A program made the position numbers and the translations under genes. Under the pieces are notes generated by a model. It was not told the DNA's origin and searched no databases. It saw only the letters and a list, made by a program, of their open reading frames with translations. From assembly GCF_003612015.1 (NCBI RefSeq), contig NZ_RARB01000002.1, positions 435,590 through 499,589 of the forward strand: a stretch of 64,000 bases of DNA. Reading direction: 5' to 3'. This document shows, in pieces, positions 15,862-24,236 of this stretch; the stretch's first letter is position 1; every line of letters starts with the position of its first letter. This DNA is from Pantoea piersonii. GTDB lineage: Bacteria > Pseudomonadota > Gammaproteobacteria > Enterobacterales > Enterobacteriaceae.

Positions 15862-16774
15862 AGCCGACCCGACCCAGTCGGCAAGGCCTGTTAATCGGAT
15901 GTTCCGTGACATCGAAGGCCGTTATTTACGCATAAAAGTGGCGCTTAAACAGTTATTCGATGAACGAATGACCGGGCGCGAACGTGCGTCCAACCAGAAA
16001 TCTCACGCTGTGCATGGCAATGTCATATATCAGGTGAATGCCGGTGCGTATATCTACGACATGACGGCTGCGCAACTGGCAGACCTGCTGCAGCGCGTGC
16101 AAATCATCCTGGACGATGCATTGCTTGAGGGCGGAAGCAACAACCTGTGGGCACTGAGCTACGTCGCTGACGAGTATGAACGCGGCACGCATCAGGCCTT
16201 CACAAACCTGTCTGTTCAATCGCCGATATATGAGCAGCAGACCACGTTGCAGCAGCTTCTCAGTTCTCCGGCTTATCAGAATCAGGTCGCAGCAGCTTAC
16301 GTCTCAACCTACAGCGACTGGCGACTGGAGTCGGACAGAGCACGCGGCGATCTGGCAAATGTGATTTCCGACGCGGTAGGGCGAGGGATTAACCCGCGCG
16401 AGACAGCACGGATTATCAGTCAGCGGCTCGATGTTTCGATGGCCCGCGCCAAGAGCATGGCGCAGACAGAGCAGGTGGGCGCGCTACGGCAGGCCCAATG
16501 GCAGGAAACGGACTGGTCACGAGAAAGGCTGGGTTTAAATACGGCTCTACTGTGGCTGTCAGCACTCAAACCAACAACGCGAAGCTGGCATGCTGCACGG
16601 CATGGTCGAACGTACATCACGGAAGAGGTTCAGGCTTTCTATGCCATCAATGGTAACCGCTACAACTGCTATTGCAGCCAGATACCGGTCATCCTTGATG
16701 ATAAGGGAGAGGTGGTTAACACGGGCATGTTAAATAAGCTAGCTGATGAGAGGAATAATTGGAAATTTGCATAA
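15815..16774 (+). CDS. Minor head protein (Mu gpF-like morphogenesis)
   Basis: 319 residues. The C-terminal domain has RGINPRETARIISQRL, MAQTEQVGALRQAQ, then TRSWHAARHGRTYI and YNCYCSQIPV, the Phage_Mu_F / SPP1 gp7 signature. Minor head proteins sit with the portal inside the procapsid. ATG at 15815 lies within the portal end, so expression is coupled. Confidence 0.88.
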   Translation: MTKLQLIRTPVIPRNKADPTQSARPVNRMFRDIEGRYLRIKVALKQLFDERMTGRERASNQKSHAVHGNVIYQVNAGAYIYDMTAAQLADLLQRVQIILDDALLEGGSNNLWALSYVADEYERGTHQAFTNLSVQSPIYEQQTTLQQLLSSPAYQNQVAAAYVSTYSDWRLESDRARGDLANVISDAVGRGINPRETARIISQRLDVSMARAKSMAQTEQVGALRQAQWQETDWSRERLGLNTALLWLSALKPTTRSWHAARHGRTYITEEVQAFYAINGNRYNCYCSQIPVILDDKGEVVNTGMLNKLADERNNWKFA

Positions 16775-16788
16775 AAGCATGAAACATT

Positions 16789-16811
16789 AACCTCCTAATT
16801 ATTAGGAGGTT
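16789..16811 (+). promoter_or_regulatory. Perfect hairpin sequestering a Shine-Dalgarno
   Basis: Inverted repeat AACCTCCTAA, TTA, TTAGGAGGTT: 10-bp stem, 3-base loop. The 3' arm contains AGGAGG, whose last base lies four before the ATG at 16814, and the 5' arm contains its complement. Translation of the next gene should be blocked unless the stem opens. There is no T-run, so it is not a terminator. Confidence 0.8.
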
Positions 16812-16813
16812 TC

Positions 16814-17014
16814 ATGGCAGATTTATGGTTTTATTCTTGGGCTTCATATGCATCATGCGAAGCTGGTGGTCAGACTATATACAAAGCAGGCTCTAATATT
16901 GGAGAGTTTGCAGTAGGCACATCCCCGCTTGATGTTCTGATAGAGCTTCAAGAAGCGCTATGCAAAATGCATGGTGTGGCTGAAGTACATATCACAGCAC
17001 TAAATCGAGTTTAA
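16814..17014 (+). CDS. Small accessory protein behind RBS hairpin
   Basis: 66 residues: WFYSWASYASCEAGGQTIYK, GSNIGEFAVGTSPLDVLIEL, then HGVAEVHITALNRV. It looks like a small alpha/beta domain. AT content is higher than in neighbouring head genes and a terminator closes it, so it is an insert (moron) within the head operon. Function unknown. Confidence 0.6.
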   Translation: MADLWFYSWASYASCEAGGQTIYKAGSNIGEFAVGTSPLDVLIELQEALCKMHGVAEVHITALNRV

Positions 17015-17021
17015 ACATAAG

Positions 17022-17045
17022 AAGGCCGCATTAGCGGTCTTTTTT
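17022..17045 (+). terminator. Terminator after small accessory gene
   Basis: AAGGCCGC ATTA GCGGTCTT hairpin then TTTTTT. It lies inside the head operon, so late transcription must read through (Q-modified polymerase would). Confidence 0.8.
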
Positions 17046-17075
17046 ATGCCTGCAATTCACTCATGAGGACACGGC

Positions 17076-18272
17076 ATGAAACGCAATCGCGTTAACGTGC
17101 TGTCCGTCGTCAACTCCGCGTCAAACATCACAACCGAAATCATCAACGGCAGGCCACACATTGTGGTCCGTGGCGTCACGCCTATCGTTGACGACATCGT
17201 GATGAACGGCAAGTTGTATACGGCAGCAGAAATCGCAAAGGGCTACAAAACCCTTGAGCGCACACCAATGCCATTAGGGCATCCAAAAGTTGATGGCAAG
17301 CACGTCTCAGCCCGCGATGTTCAGGCGGTCAATGAATACCATGTAGGTGCATGGCTGCAGGATGTTGAGCACAAGGATGGCAAGGTCTCTGGCGACATGT
17401 ACGTTGATCGCCGTTATGCCGAATCAACCGAGAAAGGCCAGCGCCTGGTCAACCGACTTGATGATATGGCCGCACGTAAAAACGTAGAGCCCATCCACAT
17501 CTCCACGGGGCTTCTTTACTCCGGTATTGCCGCTAATGGCGAGTCAAAGGGCAAAAAGTACCGCGAAATCGTCACCAACATGATGTTTGACCACGTAGCC
17601 AACCTGCTCGACGAACCGGGCGCTGGCACACCAGAGGAAGGCGTGGGCATCTTCGTCAACTCCGATGGCTCCGAGCAGGAACTGGAAGTGGTGAACCTGG
17701 CAGAAGCCGATACGCCCGATCCGGATTTACCGCAGGACCCCGCACTCAAATCACTTTTCAACCAGCTAAAGGCGTTTTTCAGCGCCAACAGCAATTCCGC
17801 CAAAGAGGAAGCAAACCCGATGAAAGAACTCATCACCAATGCGCTGAAAGCGAAAGGCATCGACGTTGAAGGTAAGTCCGATGCTGAGCTGATGGACGCT
17901 TATAACCAGATGGCAGCTGATGACGCTAAGGCAAAAGCCGAAGCCGAAGAAAAAGCCAGAAAAGAGAAAGAAGAGGCTGACAAAAAGGCCAAAGAGACGG
18001 CAACGAACAGCGAGCAGGCCCCGGCGTGGTTCAAGCCGTTTGCCGACAAACTGACCACCATTGAAAGCGGCCTTGCGGTTAATGCCGACAAAGAAAAGGG
18101 CGAAAAGCGCAATGCCGTGAAAGCCAAGTTTGGCCTTGACGATCTGGCCGTCAACGCCCTCGACGGTGCAGCACTGGATGGTCTGTATGCCCAGTGCCAG
18201 ACCACTACCGGCCTCAACGGTTCTTTCCGTCAGGTCAACTCTAACCAGTCCCTCAGCGAAATGCCGGAGTAA
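17076..18272 (+). CDS. DUF2213 capsid maturation protease-scaffold
   Basis: 398 residues. The N-terminal 200 residues match DUF2213 (GRPHIVVRGVTPIVDDIVMN, then LERTPMPLGHPKVDGKH, EPIHISTGLL). Residues about 245 to 320 are a Lys/Glu/Ala coiled coil typical of scaffolds, followed by a small C-terminal domain. Protease and scaffold are thus joined. An in-frame ATG at 17820 behind AGAGGA could give a scaffold-only product, as lambda C/Nu3 does. Confidence 0.8.
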   Translation: MKRNRVNVLSVVNSASNITTEIINGRPHIVVRGVTPIVDDIVMNGKLYTAAEIAKGYKTLERTPMPLGHPKVDGKHVSARDVQAVNEYHVGAWLQDVEHKDGKVSGDMYVDRRYAESTEKGQRLVNRLDDMAARKNVEPIHISTGLLYSGIAANGESKGKKYREIVTNMMFDHVANLLDEPGAGTPEEGVGIFVNSDGSEQELEVVNLAEADTPDPDLPQDPALKSLFNQLKAFFSANSNSAKEEANPMKELITNALKAKGIDVEGKSDAELMDAYNQMAADDAKAKAEAEEKARKEKEEADKKAKETATNSEQAPAWFKPFADKLTTIESGLAVNADKEKGEKRNAVKAKFGLDDLAVNALDGAALDGLYAQCQTTTGLNGSFRQVNSNQSLSEMPE

Positions 18273-18275
18273 AAA

Positions 18276-18707
18276 ATGGCGAAAGATGGAAAGCATGTAA
18301 TTCACGCTGGCGGCGTGTTCCCTAATCCGCTGCTTAACCGTGAAGGCGCAGCAGCTGCTGCAACAAAACCCGGCACCATCGGCTTCTTCGATGCTGGCAA
18401 ATTTACAGCGTCAGCAGACGGCAACGAAGAAGCAATTCTGTATGTCGCTAACTATGACTATCTCCGCTGCCTGACTGTCGATGACAGCATTCCGGCAGGT
18501 GAGCTGGTTGTGGGCATCCAGCCAATGCCGGGCATGTTCCTGAACGTGCGCGCCGCTGCCGGCACCTACAAAAAGGGTCAGCCTCTCTCTGTTGCAAACG
18601 GCCAGGTCAAGACGCAGGCCGATGGCGAATCTGTTCGCTGCTTTGTAGAAGAAGACAAGGCCTATACCACTGCTGCAGGTGACCTGCTGCGTGTTGTGAT
18701 CAAGTAA
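18276..18707 (+). CDS. Capsid cement/decoration protein
   Basis: 143 residues, beta-rich: PGTIGFFDAGKFTASADGNE, LRCLTVDDSIPAGELVVGIQ, GTYKKGQPLSVANGQVKTQ, DLLRVVIK. This is the pattern of small structural cement proteins encoded just before the major capsid gene. It starts three bases after the protease stop. Confidence 0.75.
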   Translation: MAKDGKHVIHAGGVFPNPLLNREGAAAAATKPGTIGFFDAGKFTASADGNEEAILYVANYDYLRCLTVDDSIPAGELVVGIQPMPGMFLNVRAAAGTYKKGQPLSVANGQVKTQADGESVRCFVEEDKAYTTAAGDLLRVVIK

Positions 18708-18718
18708 GGAGCACCTGA

Positions 18719-19786
18719 ATGTTTGTATTTTCCCGTTCCATTGGCGAGCGCACTGGCAACCTTGAGGTTAACCAGGCGCAGTTCGCCGAATTGCAGATGG
18801 CGCGCAATGAAGGCGCTCAGGCTGCCGCCGACTTCCTCGGTCGTGTACGCGGTATCCGTGAAGATGCCGGTCGTCTGGATGCCGTAAACGCAGTTGATGA
18901 CATCCGCCGCCTTTACCGCGCGTTTGATACCACAGTGCTGGCGCAGTTCGAACCAAACACCCAGTTCACCCTGCTGAACGACCTGATGCCGCTGTCGCGC
19001 TCTGTGCGCATCGAACAGTCCCGCTACGACTACGCGCGTACCGGCGGCCGTGGCTGGGCGCACACATCCATGAGCGGCCAGATTGGCGCGGCTCTCGATG
19101 CGAAGTCTTACACCTTCGACGGCACCATGGTCCCGATCCACGATTCTGGCTTTAAGTTCACCTGGCGTGACCCGATCTTCAACAGCCCGTCAGCACTTCA
19201 GTCTCAGGCCGATGCACAGCGCGGTTCTGTTGAGGACGTGCAGCGCCAGTACGTTGACTACATGTTCAACGGCTTCCGCGACTCTGAAGGAAACTTCGTG
19301 CAGTTCGACGGTCTGACGTGGAAAGGCCTTAAAAATGACGAGCGCGTTGCGCAGGTCACGCTGACCTTCAACTTCGCAACCAGCACCGATCCGGTGGCCT
19401 TGCGCACCAACGCCATCGCGCTGCGTGACGTGGTTCGCGTAACCAATAGCCAGTATGCGCCGCAGACCTGGTATGTCTCTGCCGAGATCATGTCCAACCT
19501 CGAGCGTTATTTCGACGTAAACGCCACCCGCACCGTGCTGGAAGAGCTGCTTAAGCTGTCCGGTATTGCTGCTATCAAAGAAGATGCGCAGCTGTCTGGC
19601 AACGAAATCCTGATCGTCCCGCTGACCGCAGGCGTTATCGCGCCGGTTGTTGGTCAGGCGATTGGCACCGTTGCCGACCCTCGCCAGTTCTACAACAGCG
19701 ATTACGTGTGGCGCACCTGGGGTGCGATGGGCCTGATGGTCAAGCAGGACATCAACAACAAATTCTCCGTCATTCACGCCTCTTAA
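18719..19786 (+). CDS. Major capsid protein (HK97 fold)
   Basis: 355 residues. Pattern: LNDLMPLSRSVRIEQSRYDY, then FTWRDPIFNSPSALQSQADA and QTWYVSAEIMSNLERYFDVN; the C-terminus TWGAMGLMVKQDINNKFSVI is as in DUF6260-like major capsid proteins. High codon bias and position after protease and cement genes support it. No obvious delta domain; the scaffold is separate. Confidence 0.88.
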   Translation: MFVFSRSIGERTGNLEVNQAQFAELQMARNEGAQAAADFLGRVRGIREDAGRLDAVNAVDDIRRLYRAFDTTVLAQFEPNTQFTLLNDLMPLSRSVRIEQSRYDYARTGGRGWAHTSMSGQIGAALDAKSYTFDGTMVPIHDSGFKFTWRDPIFNSPSALQSQADAQRGSVEDVQRQYVDYMFNGFRDSEGNFVQFDGLTWKGLKNDERVAQVTLTFNFATSTDPVALRTNAIALRDVVRVTNSQYAPQTWYVSAEIMSNLERYFDVNATRTVLEELLKLSGIAAIKEDAQLSGNEILIVPLTAGVIAPVVGQAIGTVADPRQFYNSDYVWRTWGAMGLMVKQDINNKFSVIHAS

Positions 19787-19796
19787 GGAGCAACCA

Positions 19797-20195
19797 ATGG
19801 CCCTCGTGAAAATCCTGAGCTCTAACCTTTTCGCCGGTGCCGTTTTCCAGAAGCTGGAGGCCGGTAAAGTTTATGACGTTGATAAAGCGATCGCTGAAAA
19901 GTGGGTTGCGGACGGTAAAGCTGAAGCATCCAAAGAGAAGGGGGAGGCGCTGCAGTTCGAAGTGGCAACTCCTTCTGCGCCTGTTTCCGCTGATACCTCA
20001 GCGCTGCAGACGCAGCTCAATGACGCGCTGGAGCAGCTGAAGCAGGCTCAGTCCGACGCCGATGTCAAAGACAAAGAGCACGTCGACGCGCTGGAGCAGC
20101 TGAAGCAGGCTCACGCTGAAGAGCTGCAAACGGCAACGAAGCGCGCAGATGATGCTGAAGCCGCTCTGGCAGAAGCAACCAAGAAGGCGAAATAA
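19797..20195 (+). CDS. Head-associated coiled-coil protein
   Basis: 132 residues. N-terminal domain (1 to 45, VKILSSNLFAGAVFQKLEAG, DKAIAEKWVADGKAE) then a C-terminal coiled coil containing a duplicated segment DALEQLKQA (DNA repeat of 25 bases near 20028 and 20088). Likely a head fibre or minor head protein. Function inferred from place. Confidence 0.65.
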   Translation: MALVKILSSNLFAGAVFQKLEAGKVYDVDKAIAEKWVADGKAEASKEKGEALQFEVATPSAPVSADTSALQTQLNDALEQLKQAQSDADVKDKEHVDALEQLKQAHAEELQTATKRADDAEAALAEATKKAK

Positions 20196-20197
20196 CC

Positions 20198-20575
20198 ATG
20201 GCAGCCCAAATCACGCTTGATGACGTAAAGCCGCTGATAGCTGAGCTGGGCTTCACGGTTCCTGATGCAGTGCTTCAGTTGCTGATCGAGCAGGTCAGTG
20301 CAGCGTCTGCGTGTATGGACGGGGCGGGCTACTCCGAAAGCCTGCAAAAGCTGTTGCTCATCTATGCAGCCGCGCGACTGGCAGCCCTGTCCGGCGCCCG
20401 AAAAATTTCCTCCCAGTCTGCACCATCAGGCGCGTCACGGTCGTTTACCTATGATTCGGCAGGAACAGATTACCTGTACACGCAGATCCTCGACTGGGAT
20501 AAAAACGGATGCCTGTCCGGGCTTCCTCTTTCAGGAGCAAAGGTCGGGCTGTTCATGGTGGTGGGGGGCTGCTGA
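20198..20575 (+). CDS. Head-tail connector-like protein
   Basis: 125 residues. Helical start (TLDDVKPLIAELGFTVPDAV, LQLLIEQVSAASACMDGAGY) and LLLIYAAARLAALSG resemble gp6-like DNA-packaging adaptors. Position after the capsid genes agrees. ATGA-type overlap with the next gene (TGATG). Confidence 0.7.
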   Translation: MAAQITLDDVKPLIAELGFTVPDAVLQLLIEQVSAASACMDGAGYSESLQKLLLIYAAARLAALSGARKISSQSAPSGASRSFTYDSAGTDYLYTQILDWDKNGCLSGLPLSGAKVGLFMVVGGC

Positions 20576-20745
20576 TGTCATGGATTCCTGCTGCGCAGAG
20601 GCTGCCTAAGCCGTTTAACCGCGTCTGGCTGAAAACCTCATGCGGCCGGCAGACAACAGGCTATGTCAACAGTGGTGGCGAATGGGTAATTAACTGCCCA
20701 CGCATTGCCGCCGAAAAGCCCACTGTAATGAGCTGGAGAGAGTAG
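20575..20745 (+). CDS. DUF551-like small protein
   Basis: 56 residues from ATG at 20575. WIPAAQRLPKPFNRVWLKT, TGYVNSGGEWVIN and a final W are the DUF551 pattern, common in lambdoid prophages and of unknown role. Unusual in lying among connector genes rather than early genes. Confidence 0.65.
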   Translation: MSWIPAAQRLPKPFNRVWLKTSCGRQTTGYVNSGGEWVINCPRIAAEKPTVMSWRE

Positions 20746-20747
20746 CG

Positions 20748-21098
20748 ATGTCCGAGGTAGCGCGCTGGTCTTATACCGGCAAAGCGACGTTCTGGAAGCG
20801 GCTGGTGGGCCAGAATGAGATGGGCGACCCGTTAGGCTTCGCCGCGCCAGTGGTAATTGATTGCGGTTATCAGGGCGGTCTGAGTAAACGTCTTGGCGCA
20901 TTAGGCTCAGAGCGCGTCGTAAAAAACACGGTCTGGACCGAGTTCGCTGGCGCAGATACCGGCGATTACATCCTGATTGGCGTCTCCGCCGAGCCTGACC
21001 CGTTAAAGGCGGGTGCTAATGAAGTAATGCAGGCTGTGCGCTTCGAAGATACTTTCGACCGCCTGGCGGATGACTTCGCGATCATTACGGGGGCATAG
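20748..21098 (+). CDS. Head closure-like protein
   Basis: 116 residues: ATFWKRLVGQNEMGDPLGFA, CGYQGGLSKRLGALGSERVV, TVWTEFAGADTGDYILIGVS. Size, beta content and place between the adaptor and gp10-like gene suggest a head closure (stopper) protein. Confidence 0.65.
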   Translation: MSEVARWSYTGKATFWKRLVGQNEMGDPLGFAAPVVIDCGYQGGLSKRLGALGSERVVKNTVWTEFAGADTGDYILIGVSAEPDPLKAGANEVMQAVRFEDTFDRLADDFAIITGA

Positions 21099-21099
21099 A

Positions 21100-21468
21100 A
21101 TGGGCGTGAAGGTTAAAGGCATTGAGCAGGCGAAGCGTAACCTTGACGTGCTGATTGGCGATATTCAGGGGCGTAAGGCTGTCCGGGCATTGCAGAGCGC
21201 ACTTATCATCGGCTCATCTCAGGCGGCGCTTTACACGCCTATCGACACAAACACGCTCATCAACAGCCAGTACCGTGAACTGAGCGTAAACGGGAACAGG
21301 CTAACCGGGCGCGTGGGCTACTCAGCCAATTACGCGGTTTACGTGCATGACCCGAACATCCCGCAGAACTTCCGGCGTGCCACGGCGCAGAAAGAGTTCC
21401 TGACCAAGGGCTTCGAAGACTCCCGCGACCTCATCGACAGGACGATCAAGAAGGAGATGGCCCTGTGA
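21100..21468 (+). CDS. HK97 gp10-like neck/tail protein
   Basis: 122 residues from ATG at 21100. KVKGIEQAKRNLDVLIGDIQ, SSQAALYTPIDTNTLINSQY and ANYAVYVHDPN are the HK97 gp10 family pattern. Such proteins help complete the tail. Stop overlaps the next start (GTGA). Confidence 0.88.
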   Translation: MGVKVKGIEQAKRNLDVLIGDIQGRKAVRALQSALIIGSSQAALYTPIDTNTLINSQYRELSVNGNRLTGRVGYSANYAVYVHDPNIPQNFRRATAQKEFLTKGFEDSRDLIDRTIKKEMAL

Positions 21469-21848
21469 CACCTCCAATGCATACGCGGGTGCGCAACCTC
21501 TTCGCCAATGCCGGGTTAGCTGAAGGCTTCATAATTCAGCAGCTGGTCTGGTCCGACAGCGGAAACCTTTCCGATGCGTTCATCGTGTTTCGGCCCAACG
21601 GTGGCTCAGCGGTACGCAATGGCCTCGGCGCTGAGTATTACGTGATGGTTGACGTGATCGGCGCGAAGGGTGCGAATGGCGCAGCTGATACCGCGGTACA
21701 GAACATCATTGACTACGTGCAACAGCACCCCATGGCTGATGAGTGCGTCGGCTACCTCGAAAACCTCGGCGGCATCCCCGCTCCCGTTCTAACTACCGAA
21801 GGCCGACTGGTCTATCGGCTCCAGTTTGTCGCCACATTCGGCGCTTAA
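21465..21848 (+). CDS. Tail terminator-like protein
   Basis: 127 residues from GTG at 21465 with AAGGAGA upstream; ATG at 21477 is an alternative. MHTRVRNLFANAGLAEGFII, GAEYYVMVDVIGAKGANGAA, VQNIIDYVQQHPMADECVGY and a final RLVYRLQFVATFGA match tail terminators (lambda U position). Confidence 0.75.
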   Translation: MTPPMHTRVRNLFANAGLAEGFIIQQLVWSDSGNLSDAFIVFRPNGGSAVRNGLGAEYYVMVDVIGAKGANGAADTAVQNIIDYVQQHPMADECVGYLENLGGIPAPVLTTEGRLVYRLQFVATFGA

Positions 21849-21872
21849 CTAAACGTCCAAGAGGATAGAAAT

Positions 21873-22616
21873 ATGGCAGATTGCCAGAACAGCAACGAAC
21901 GTTTGTTCGGTGGCGCCGTTGTGCTTGAAGTAGCTGACGGCTGCAGCGATGCGCTCCCGCAAGAGTCTGAGTGGAAAGCGCTCGCCGCCGGCACAAGCAA
22001 AGGTTTCGACTTTAGCCCTAACAGCGTGACGAGTGATGCCGATGACGGCAAGGGCTACGTTGAAACCATCGTAACGAACTCGGATTTCACCATCAGCTTT
22101 GAGGGTGAAGTGCGTAAGAAAGACAAGCTGGACCAGTACGGTATTGGCCGCTTCATCAAGTATTACCACACTGAAATCAGCAACCGTCGCCAGCCTGGCA
22201 TCTGGGTGCGTCTCGAATATGGTCCGGTAACTTTCATCGGCTATATGAACATCACCGCGCTCAGCTCAGACGGCGGTACTAACGACATCGTGTCGCTGAC
22301 TACTGAGTTCAAAGTGGGCGATGCCAGCACCATTCAGGTTATCGACACCGATGAGACAGTAGCGGCTACAGGTGTGACCGTGACCCCGGCGACAGCAAGC
22401 CTGGCCGTTGGCGCTACCCGTCAGCTGACCGGCGCAGTACAGCCGACTGACGCTACCGATCGCACCGGCACCTGGACGACGTCTGATGCTTCGAAGGCGA
22501 CCGTCAGCAGCACCGGTCTCGTCACCGCAGTAGAGGCAGGCTCGGCGACGATCACGTTCAAATCCAATGACGGCAACTTTACCGGCACCTGTGCGGTTAC
22601 TATCACCGCTTCGTAA
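21873..22616 (+). CDS. Major tail tube protein with Ig-like domain
   Basis: 247 residues. Residues 1 to 155 are the tube domain (FGGAVVLEVADGC, FTISFEGEVRKKDKLDQYGI, VSLTTEFKVGD). Residues 165 to 247 form a BIG2 (bacterial Ig-like) domain: VTVTPATASLAVGATRQLTG and TGLVTAVEAGSATITF. Such decorations on tail tubes occur in lambda V and relatives and may bind cell-surface sugars. Confidence 0.9.
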   Translation: MADCQNSNERLFGGAVVLEVADGCSDALPQESEWKALAAGTSKGFDFSPNSVTSDADDGKGYVETIVTNSDFTISFEGEVRKKDKLDQYGIGRFIKYYHTEISNRRQPGIWVRLEYGPVTFIGYMNITALSSDGGTNDIVSLTTEFKVGDASTIQVIDTDETVAATGVTVTPATASLAVGATRQLTGAVQPTDATDRTGTWTTSDASKATVSSTGLVTAVEAGSATITFKSNDGNFTGTCAVTITAS

Positions 22617-22665
22617 CCATTCCAAGGGGCGGCGCGCTGCCCCTGATAATGCTTATGGAGGAAAC

Positions 22666-23349
22666 ATGACGCCCCTGAAAGAGATCGGCGAGTGCCTGAT
22701 AAGCGCTGGTGACAGCGAATACTTCTTCCGGCCATCGCTGATTAACATGACTCGAATTGGTGATCCTGCTGACATCGTGCAGGCGCTTTACGATTTGCAT
22801 AATGATGAAGCCAGCGAAATGGTCAGGCAGGCCATATCAGCTTACGGTGAGGTCCCTGCGTGGCTGGCAGCGCACCTTTCCGCGCCCCAGTACGGACGCA
22901 AAGCGATCATCGCAGCAATGACCGTTCTGCAGTCATGTTGTGCTAGAGATGCATCCCCACTTACCGGCGAGATTATCCCCGGCAGGTCAGGTAAATGGGC
23001 GTTCGTGTACCGCAAAGGGAAGATGACGACCGCGGAGATGATCATCATCGCGCGCTCCCTCATCGTTCACGGCGTCATCGGTAAAGCGAAAGTAAGGCGA
23101 CTGCAAAAACACGAAGGGACCAGCGCATCATCTGAGTTCAATGCTTTCGAGTACATCAGCGCAGCCCGCACACACCTCGGCATGAGCCGCGAAGAGGCGG
23201 AGCAGCTGACAATGACGGAGTTCCAGATGCTGTTGGCTGCGAAGTTCCCGGAGCAGAATGGGTTTACGAAAGAAGAGTATGACGCTGTTGCTGATGACTA
23301 TCTGGCGCGGAAGGCAAAGAGGTTATCAAAAGTCAAAAATGTCGCTTAA
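22666..23349 (+). CDS. Tail assembly chaperone-like (DUF6246) protein
   Basis: 227 residues from ATG at 22666 behind GGAGG. LKEIGECLISAGDSEYFFRP, PADIVQALYDLHNDEASEMV, then SFEYISAARTHLGM-like text and LTMTEFQMLLAAKFPEQNGF near the end. Between tail tube and tape measure, the place of lambda G/GT. I see no second overlapping frame, so no clear programmed frameshift. EMVRQAISAYGEVPAWLAAH is the middle. Confidence 0.7.
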   Translation: MTPLKEIGECLISAGDSEYFFRPSLINMTRIGDPADIVQALYDLHNDEASEMVRQAISAYGEVPAWLAAHLSAPQYGRKAIIAAMTVLQSCCARDASPLTGEIIPGRSGKWAFVYRKGKMTTAEMIIIARSLIVHGVIGKAKVRRLQKHEGTSASSEFNAFEYISAARTHLGMSREEAEQLTMTEFQMLLAAKFPEQNGFTKEEYDAVADDYLARKAKRLSKVKNVA

Positions 23350-23662
23350 GGCGAAGCGACCTAAAGAGTAGATTTCCCAAAAACAAAAAATGCTTTTCGC
23401 TTCTGGCTGGCTCGCTGCGGTTACCTTGCTGTGTTGTTTAAACGTGTTGGTAACGTGCAACTTGTGATGCATCAACTTCGCCGAAATTGCTGCTAACGTG
23501 AAAACACGCATCCATTATCTTCGGCGAACTTGCTTCTATCTTGCATCATAGCTCATTGCTAAATCATACTTCTAGGTATTACACTCTGTCCTGACAGCTA
23601 AAGCTGTATTAAGCCGGGGACACTGTACTTCGGCATTTTTGTCAGGTGTGTGAGGAAAGGTC
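23350..23662. promoter_or_regulatory. Intergenic region with CI-type operator
   Basis: 313 bases without a gene, AT-richer than the tail genes. A dyad ACAGCTAAAGCTGT at 23594-23607 fits the ACAG-N6-CTGT operators of the cI-cro region. A possible -35 TTGCTA (23556) and -10 TTACAC (23579) lie just before it. An inverted repeat CGCCGAA/TTCGGCG brackets about 23480-23526. SD GAGGAAAGG precedes the next ATG. Confidence 0.6.
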
Positions 23663-24235
23663 ATGTCCATCGGTGCCGCTTTAGGGTTTGCAGCAATAGC
23701 CCAGCAGATGAGCCAAGTTCAAGAAGCCGTTAACGGTGCATTTAAGCCGTTAATCTCTAATGCTTGCGAAATGCCGCAGCGGCTTGATCCAACTGATGCC
23801 TTTACCCGCTGTACAACTATCAATGCCCACGCTCAGAAGCTTCAAAATGTAGCGAAAGAAGGTATGGATCACCTTGTTTCTTTAAGAGAGGGCGGGCTAT
23901 CAAGTCAAGATGACTTCAGTAACGTGATTGGTCAGCTTGAAGCATTAGAGTTCACTGCAAGAAATTCGCGCGCGCATGCTTTGGATATGTTTCAGGAAGC
24001 ACAGCGTTCGCCTTTGTGGTCTGGCCACGAGAGCATGATAAGGCCCTTGCAAAAGAAATACATTCGCGCACTGACTGCTATTGAAAATACTGCTTTTCAA
24101 ATATCACAAGAAATTAAGCAGTCACAAACGGTACCATTTGATTTGCATGATATAAGCATTTCACGCAAAGAAGCATTGGACGTCATAACTGCATCTCATT
24201 CTATGCTTACTAACAATAAGTCCAATTGGATATAA
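23663..24235 (+). CDS. Unknown accessory protein, first of a coupled pair
   Basis: 190 residues. Largely helical; N-terminus AALGFAAIAQQMSQVQEAVN is amphipathic and mildly hydrophobic; the middle has QLEALEFTARNSRAHALDMF; no cysteine pairs, no nuclease or Walker motif seen. Different base composition from the tail genes and own upstream region mark it as cargo. Its partner starts one base after its stop. Function unknown; phage exclusion or a toxin-antitoxin-like role are only possibilities. Confidence 0.6.
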   Translation: MSIGAALGFAAIAQQMSQVQEAVNGAFKPLISNACEMPQRLDPTDAFTRCTTINAHAQKLQNVAKEGMDHLVSLREGGLSSQDDFSNVIGQLEALEFTARNSRAHALDMFQEAQRSPLWSGHESMIRPLQKKYIRALTAIENTAFQISQEIKQSQTVPFDLHDISISRKEALDVITASHSMLTNNKSNWI

Positions 24236-24236
24236 G

